DNA from: Paraclostridium ghonii | Lineage (GTDB): Bacteria > Bacillota > Clostridia > Peptostreptococcales > Peptostreptococcaceae | Length of the DNA: 64,000 nucleotides | NCBI RefSeq assembly: GCF_030815085.1 | Contig: NZ_JAUSWG010000015.1 | Reading direction: 5' to 3' (one strand) | In this document: one piece after another, positions 61,854 through 64,000 of the stretch | Layout: every line of letters starts with the position of its first letter | How positions within the stretch are numbered: the stretch's first letter is position 1 | Position numbers and translations under genes: made by a program | Notes under the pieces: generated by a model | The model's input: only the letters and a program-made list of their open reading frames with translations | Databases searched by the model: none | Told to the model about the DNA's origin: nothing

Positions 61854-63269
61854 TTAATCTATATCTATTATTTGAATATTTCTAAGTTCACTATCTTTAA
61901 CTCCATTAACATTCATCCCCTTAGATTTACATTCCATAATGTATTCTATAACTTCTTTTGTAATTTCTTCACCTGGAGATACTAAACTAACCCCAGGAGG
62001 GTATGGTATTATATACTCCCCTGAAATTTTACCTATACTATTATCTATTTTAACATTTTTTTTACTCATATAGAATGCTTGTCTTGGAGTTAGTACCTTT
62101 TTAGGTAGTTTAATTGGATAAAACACATCTTTTAAATTTTTTTCTACTTTATAAATTTTATCGATTTCAAATAAAGCTTCTTTTAATTTATGAAATTCCT
62201 CTTTTGTATTACCTATTGTAGAAATTAATAAAACTCCATAATAGTTAGATAACTCAACTTGAATACTATATCTTTCTCTTAAAATACTTTCTAGTTCATG
62301 CCCTGTAATTCCTAGTTTTTTTGTATTTAAAAATATTTTAGTAAAATCTTTACTTTCATCTACCTTGATATTTTCAAGCCTACTAATTTCATATTTAAAT
62401 TCTTCTATATTATTTAGAAGATTTTCCATTAAATCTACCCCGTTTTTTTCATATATGTCTACAGCTATATCTAAAGATGCCATAAGTAAATAAGATGGAC
62501 TTGAAGATTGTGTTATTCTCAACATATTTAATAGTTTATTTGTATCTATTCTATTTCCTTTTGTGTGAAGCATTGATGACTGAGTAAAAGATGGTAATGT
62601 TTTATGAGTACTTTGTATTACTAAGTCTACACCTTGACTTAACGCTGTATCAGGTAGCTTATCACTTAACCCTAAATGAGCTCCGTGTGCTTCATCTATT
62701 ATAACAACCATATTTTTTTCATGTGCATAATTAGAAATAGTTCTTAAATCAAACACATCTCCAAAATAAGTAGGATACGTTAAAAAAATTGCTTTTGCAT
62801 CTAAATTATCATCTATAACACTTTTTACATCCTCGAAATTGACCCCTGTCAAAGTATTGCTATCTTTATTTATACTAGGACTTATATAAACAGGATCTAT
62901 ATCTCCAATTATACAAGCGTTAATTGCAGATTGGTGGCAATCTCTATTTAATATAATTTTTTCTTTCGGACTTACTGTAGCCATTATGGCTGCTTCTATC
63001 CCGCAAGTAGAACCATTTATCAAATAAAAAGTTTTATCGCTTTTAAATACTTCTGATGCCCTTTTAAGCGAATCTTTTATACATCCATCTGGTGAATGTA
63101 GATTATCTGTACCTGGAATTTCAGTTGTATCCAGCTTATAAATATTTTCAAATATATTTTCATATCCTAAAAGTTTATATATCTCTCCTTTTTTATGCCC
63201 TGGCATATGAAATGATATTATATCTTCATCAACTATTTTTTTTAAAGAATCTATTATAGGTATATTCAT
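61854..63269 (-). CDS. Orn/Lys/Arg decarboxylase-like PLP enzyme (YaaO type)
   Basis: 471-aa fold type I PLP enzyme. N-terminal SFHMPGHKKGEIYKLLGYENIF, LDTTEIPGTDNLHSPDGCI; PLP lysine in QSTHKTLPSFTQSS with the conserved DEAHGAHL, and C-terminal PYPPGVSLVSPGEEIT. These are the prokaryotic lysine/ornithine/arginine decarboxylase (SpeA/YaaO) signatures without a wing domain. Amino-acid specificity is not resolved. Initiation uses the ATG at 63267-63269, whose strong SD lies 33 nt upstream behind a hairpin. Confidence 0.9.
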   Translation of the reverse strand: MNIPIIDSLKKIVDEDIISFHMPGHKKGEIYKLLGYENIFENIYKLDTTEIPGTDNLHSPDGCIKDSLKRASEVFKSDKTFYLINGSTCGIEAAIMATVSPKEKIILNRDCHQSAINACIIGDIDPVYISPSINKDSNTLTGVNFEDVKSVIDDNLDAKAIFLTYPTYFGDVFDLRTISNYAHEKNMVVIIDEAHGAHLGLSDKLPDTALSQGVDLVIQSTHKTLPSFTQSSMLHTKGNRIDTNKLLNMLRITQSSSPSYLLMASLDIAVDIYEKNGVDLMENLLNNIEEFKYEISRLENIKVDESKDFTKIFLNTKKLGITGHELESILRERYSIQVELSNYYGVLLISTIGNTKEEFHKLKEALFEIDKIYKVEKNLKDVFYPIKLPKKVLTPRQAFYMSKKNVKIDNSIGKISGEYIIPYPPGVSLVSPGEEITKEVIEYIMECKSKGMNVNGVKDSELRNIQIIDID

Positions 63270-63276
63270 TTTATTA

Positions 63277-63312
63277 CTTTAACTAAAACATTTAGCTAAA
63301 GTCCCTCCTCCC
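63277..63312 (-). promoter_or_regulatory. Hairpin-bridged ribosome binding site of decarboxylase gene
   Basis: Strong SD GGGAGGAGGG (minus, 63303-63312) lies 33 nt before the start ATG. Between them an 11-bp near-perfect hairpin (ctttaactaaa/tttagctaaag, 63277-63301, 10 of 11 paired, 3-nt loop) loops out 25 nt and leaves exactly 8 nt spacing. Stop codons lie in all frames across it, including a 2-codon ATG-TTT-TAG. Confidence 0.6.
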
Positions 63313-63335
63313 AAAATATATTATATATAGTTTAC

Positions 63336-63495
63336 TTAGCTTGAACCACTACGTCTGGGAATAACTTCTCACCCAACTCCTTCGTCCATTTCTCAAAATT
63401 TATTTACTCCAATATTAAACTAATTAATCTATCTACATTTTATAGTTTATACTACATAGTTTTTTATTTAGTATAATTTCATTAAGCATAAAAAA
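63336..63495. repeat. Dispersed intergenic repeat, copy B
   Basis: Noncoding block upstream of the decarboxylase gene, collinear with copy A at 59026-59236. It begins with cttgaaccactacgtctggg, then cttcgtccatttctcaaaat and finally the stretch tttcattaagcataaaaaac. The internal GC-rich part of copy A is missing. Confidence 0.65.
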
Positions 63496-63612
63496 CTACT
63501 TTATTAATCATATAATTATAATCCTATTTTTAAAAGCACTTTTTCACTCTTTTTCATTTCCAAATTGTACAAGTGTAATACTTTTTCATTTTTAAACCAC
63601 TTTCTCAGCTTT

Positions 63613-63866
63613 ATCATCTCATATAGTAGTTACGTAATTCTTTTCCCAACTTTATCTCTTCATATCGTACAAGCGTAATTCTTTTTTATTTTGCTATACA
63701 AAAAAGGTGGTTAGTATTAAGTTACAATGCAGAAGTCATTTTAAAGCATCTTCTCACTTTTATCCTCTCATATAGTAGTTGCGTAATTCTTTTTATTTCG
63801 CTACACGAAAAAGTGGTTAGCGTTAGTTTGCAACGCAGAGGTCATTTTAAAGCATCTTCTCAGCTT
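63613..63866. repeat. Tandem repeats downstream of rRNA operon
   Basis: A block of about 85 nt (63671-63757) recurs at 63780-63865 with a period of about 109 nt. A smaller motif, tctcatatagtagttacgta (63617-63636), recurs at 63766-63785 with one substitution and weakly at 63656. The A/T-rich units contain copies of the rrn terminator arm. Not a CRISPR: no uniform repeats or spacers. Confidence 0.7.
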
Positions 63867-63897
63867 TATGACCTCAAGTGCAAACTAACACTAACCA
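63808..63897 (-). terminator. rRNA operon terminator
   Basis: On the minus strand, immediately after the 5S gene, arms of about 30 nt at 63868-63897 and 63814-63845 pair (tggttag-gttagtttgca and gaggtcat shared) around a 22-nt loop, followed by five T. A second copy of the 3' arm with a T6 run lies about 109 nt further down. Confidence 0.75.
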
Positions 63898-63923
63898 CCA
63901 ACAAATACGGTAAAATAAAAAAG

Positions 63924-64000
63924 ATTACGCGGCTACGTCCTACTCTCCCAGGCAGCTTCCCACCAAGTACCATCGGCGCTAAAGAGCTTAACTTCTGTGT
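63924..64000 (-). rRNA. rrf: 5S ribosomal RNA, 3' part
   Basis: The minus strand reads ACACAGAAGTTAAGCTCTTT, AGCGCCGATGGTACTTGGTG, GGAAGCTGCCTGGGAGAGTA and GGACGTAGCCGCG: the 5S core and 3' strand. The 5' part lies beyond the right edge. The exact 3' end is estimated to a few bases. 16S and 23S genes are expected to the right. Confidence 0.95.

Noticed and set aside
63613..63866. CRISPR array near the right edge
   Set aside because: The repeats are long (about 109 nt), imperfect and lack regular unique spacers. No cas genes are in the window.

Overview
The window is a compact, AT-rich (roughly 28-30% GC by eye) Gram-positive chromosome segment from a spore former of the Clostridia. Gene content (spoIIE, spoVT, spoVB-like, spoVG, yabP, yabQ, spmA/spmB) and gene order point to the Peptostreptococcaceae, a relative of Clostridioides difficile. 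Species cannot be fixed from the sequence. Nearly everything is on the minus strand, including the 5S rRNA entering at the right edge; only murC, pncB and an Lrp-type regulator are on the plus strand. That bias, plus the gene order that Bacillus subtilis carries next to its origin (yaaO-tmk-holB-ricT-trmN-rsmI-metS-tatD-rnmV-ksgA-purR-spoVG-glmU-prs-pth-mfd-spoVT-yabM-yabN-rqcP-yabP-yabQ-divIC-spoIIE), suggests that the replication origin lies to the right and that forks move leftward, co-directionally with most genes.

Layout from left to right. Positions 1-6.9 kb: complete F-type ATP synthase operon except for the 3' part of atpC, with a c subunit carrying the Na+-binding residue set. 7.4-18 kb: housekeeping genes upp, rpiB, a Sua5-type tRNA-modification gene, a ZIP transporter, prfA, prmC, yqhQ-like, tdk, rpmE, rho, glpX, a 36-codon membrane-peptide gene and a TalC-type transaldolase. 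18-20 kb: a membrane-anchored PepF-type oligoendopeptidase. 20.1-20.5 kb: a noncoding block with a strong cluster of DnaA boxes and a Spo0A-type box. 20.5-30.6 kb: sporulation and division genes with ppx, hup, mazG/yabN and prsA. 30.6-39.5 kb: mfd, pth, an isolated prepilin peptidase plus pilT, prs, glmU and spoVG. 39.6-46.4 kb: purR, murC, two unrecognised proteins, a CDF transporter and a PepT-like peptidase. 46.5-51.1 kb: ksgA, rnmV, tatD and metG under a Met T-box. 51.3-58.9 kb: spmA/spmB, pncB, an Lrp regulator, a VanY-like carboxypeptidase, an aminotransferase, an HD protein, rsmI and trmN6. 59-64 kb: ricT, holB, tmk, an Orn/Lys/Arg decarboxylase, repeats, the rrn terminator and 5S rRNA.

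No phage, insertion sequence, CRISPR array, toxin-antitoxin or defence system was seen. The least ordinary content is noncoding: the DnaA-box cluster, two unusual hairpins at ribosome binding sites (pepF-like and the decarboxylase), a spoIIE promoter with a 21-nt spacer, a consensus sigma-H promoter at spoVG, a dispersed intergenic repeat family, and tandem repeats behind the rRNA operon. The type IV pilus pair pilD/pilT looks like the remainder of a larger locus.

Many start codons were moved inward from the longest reading frame because the Shine-Dalgarno (SD) sequence sits inside or directly against the longer start.
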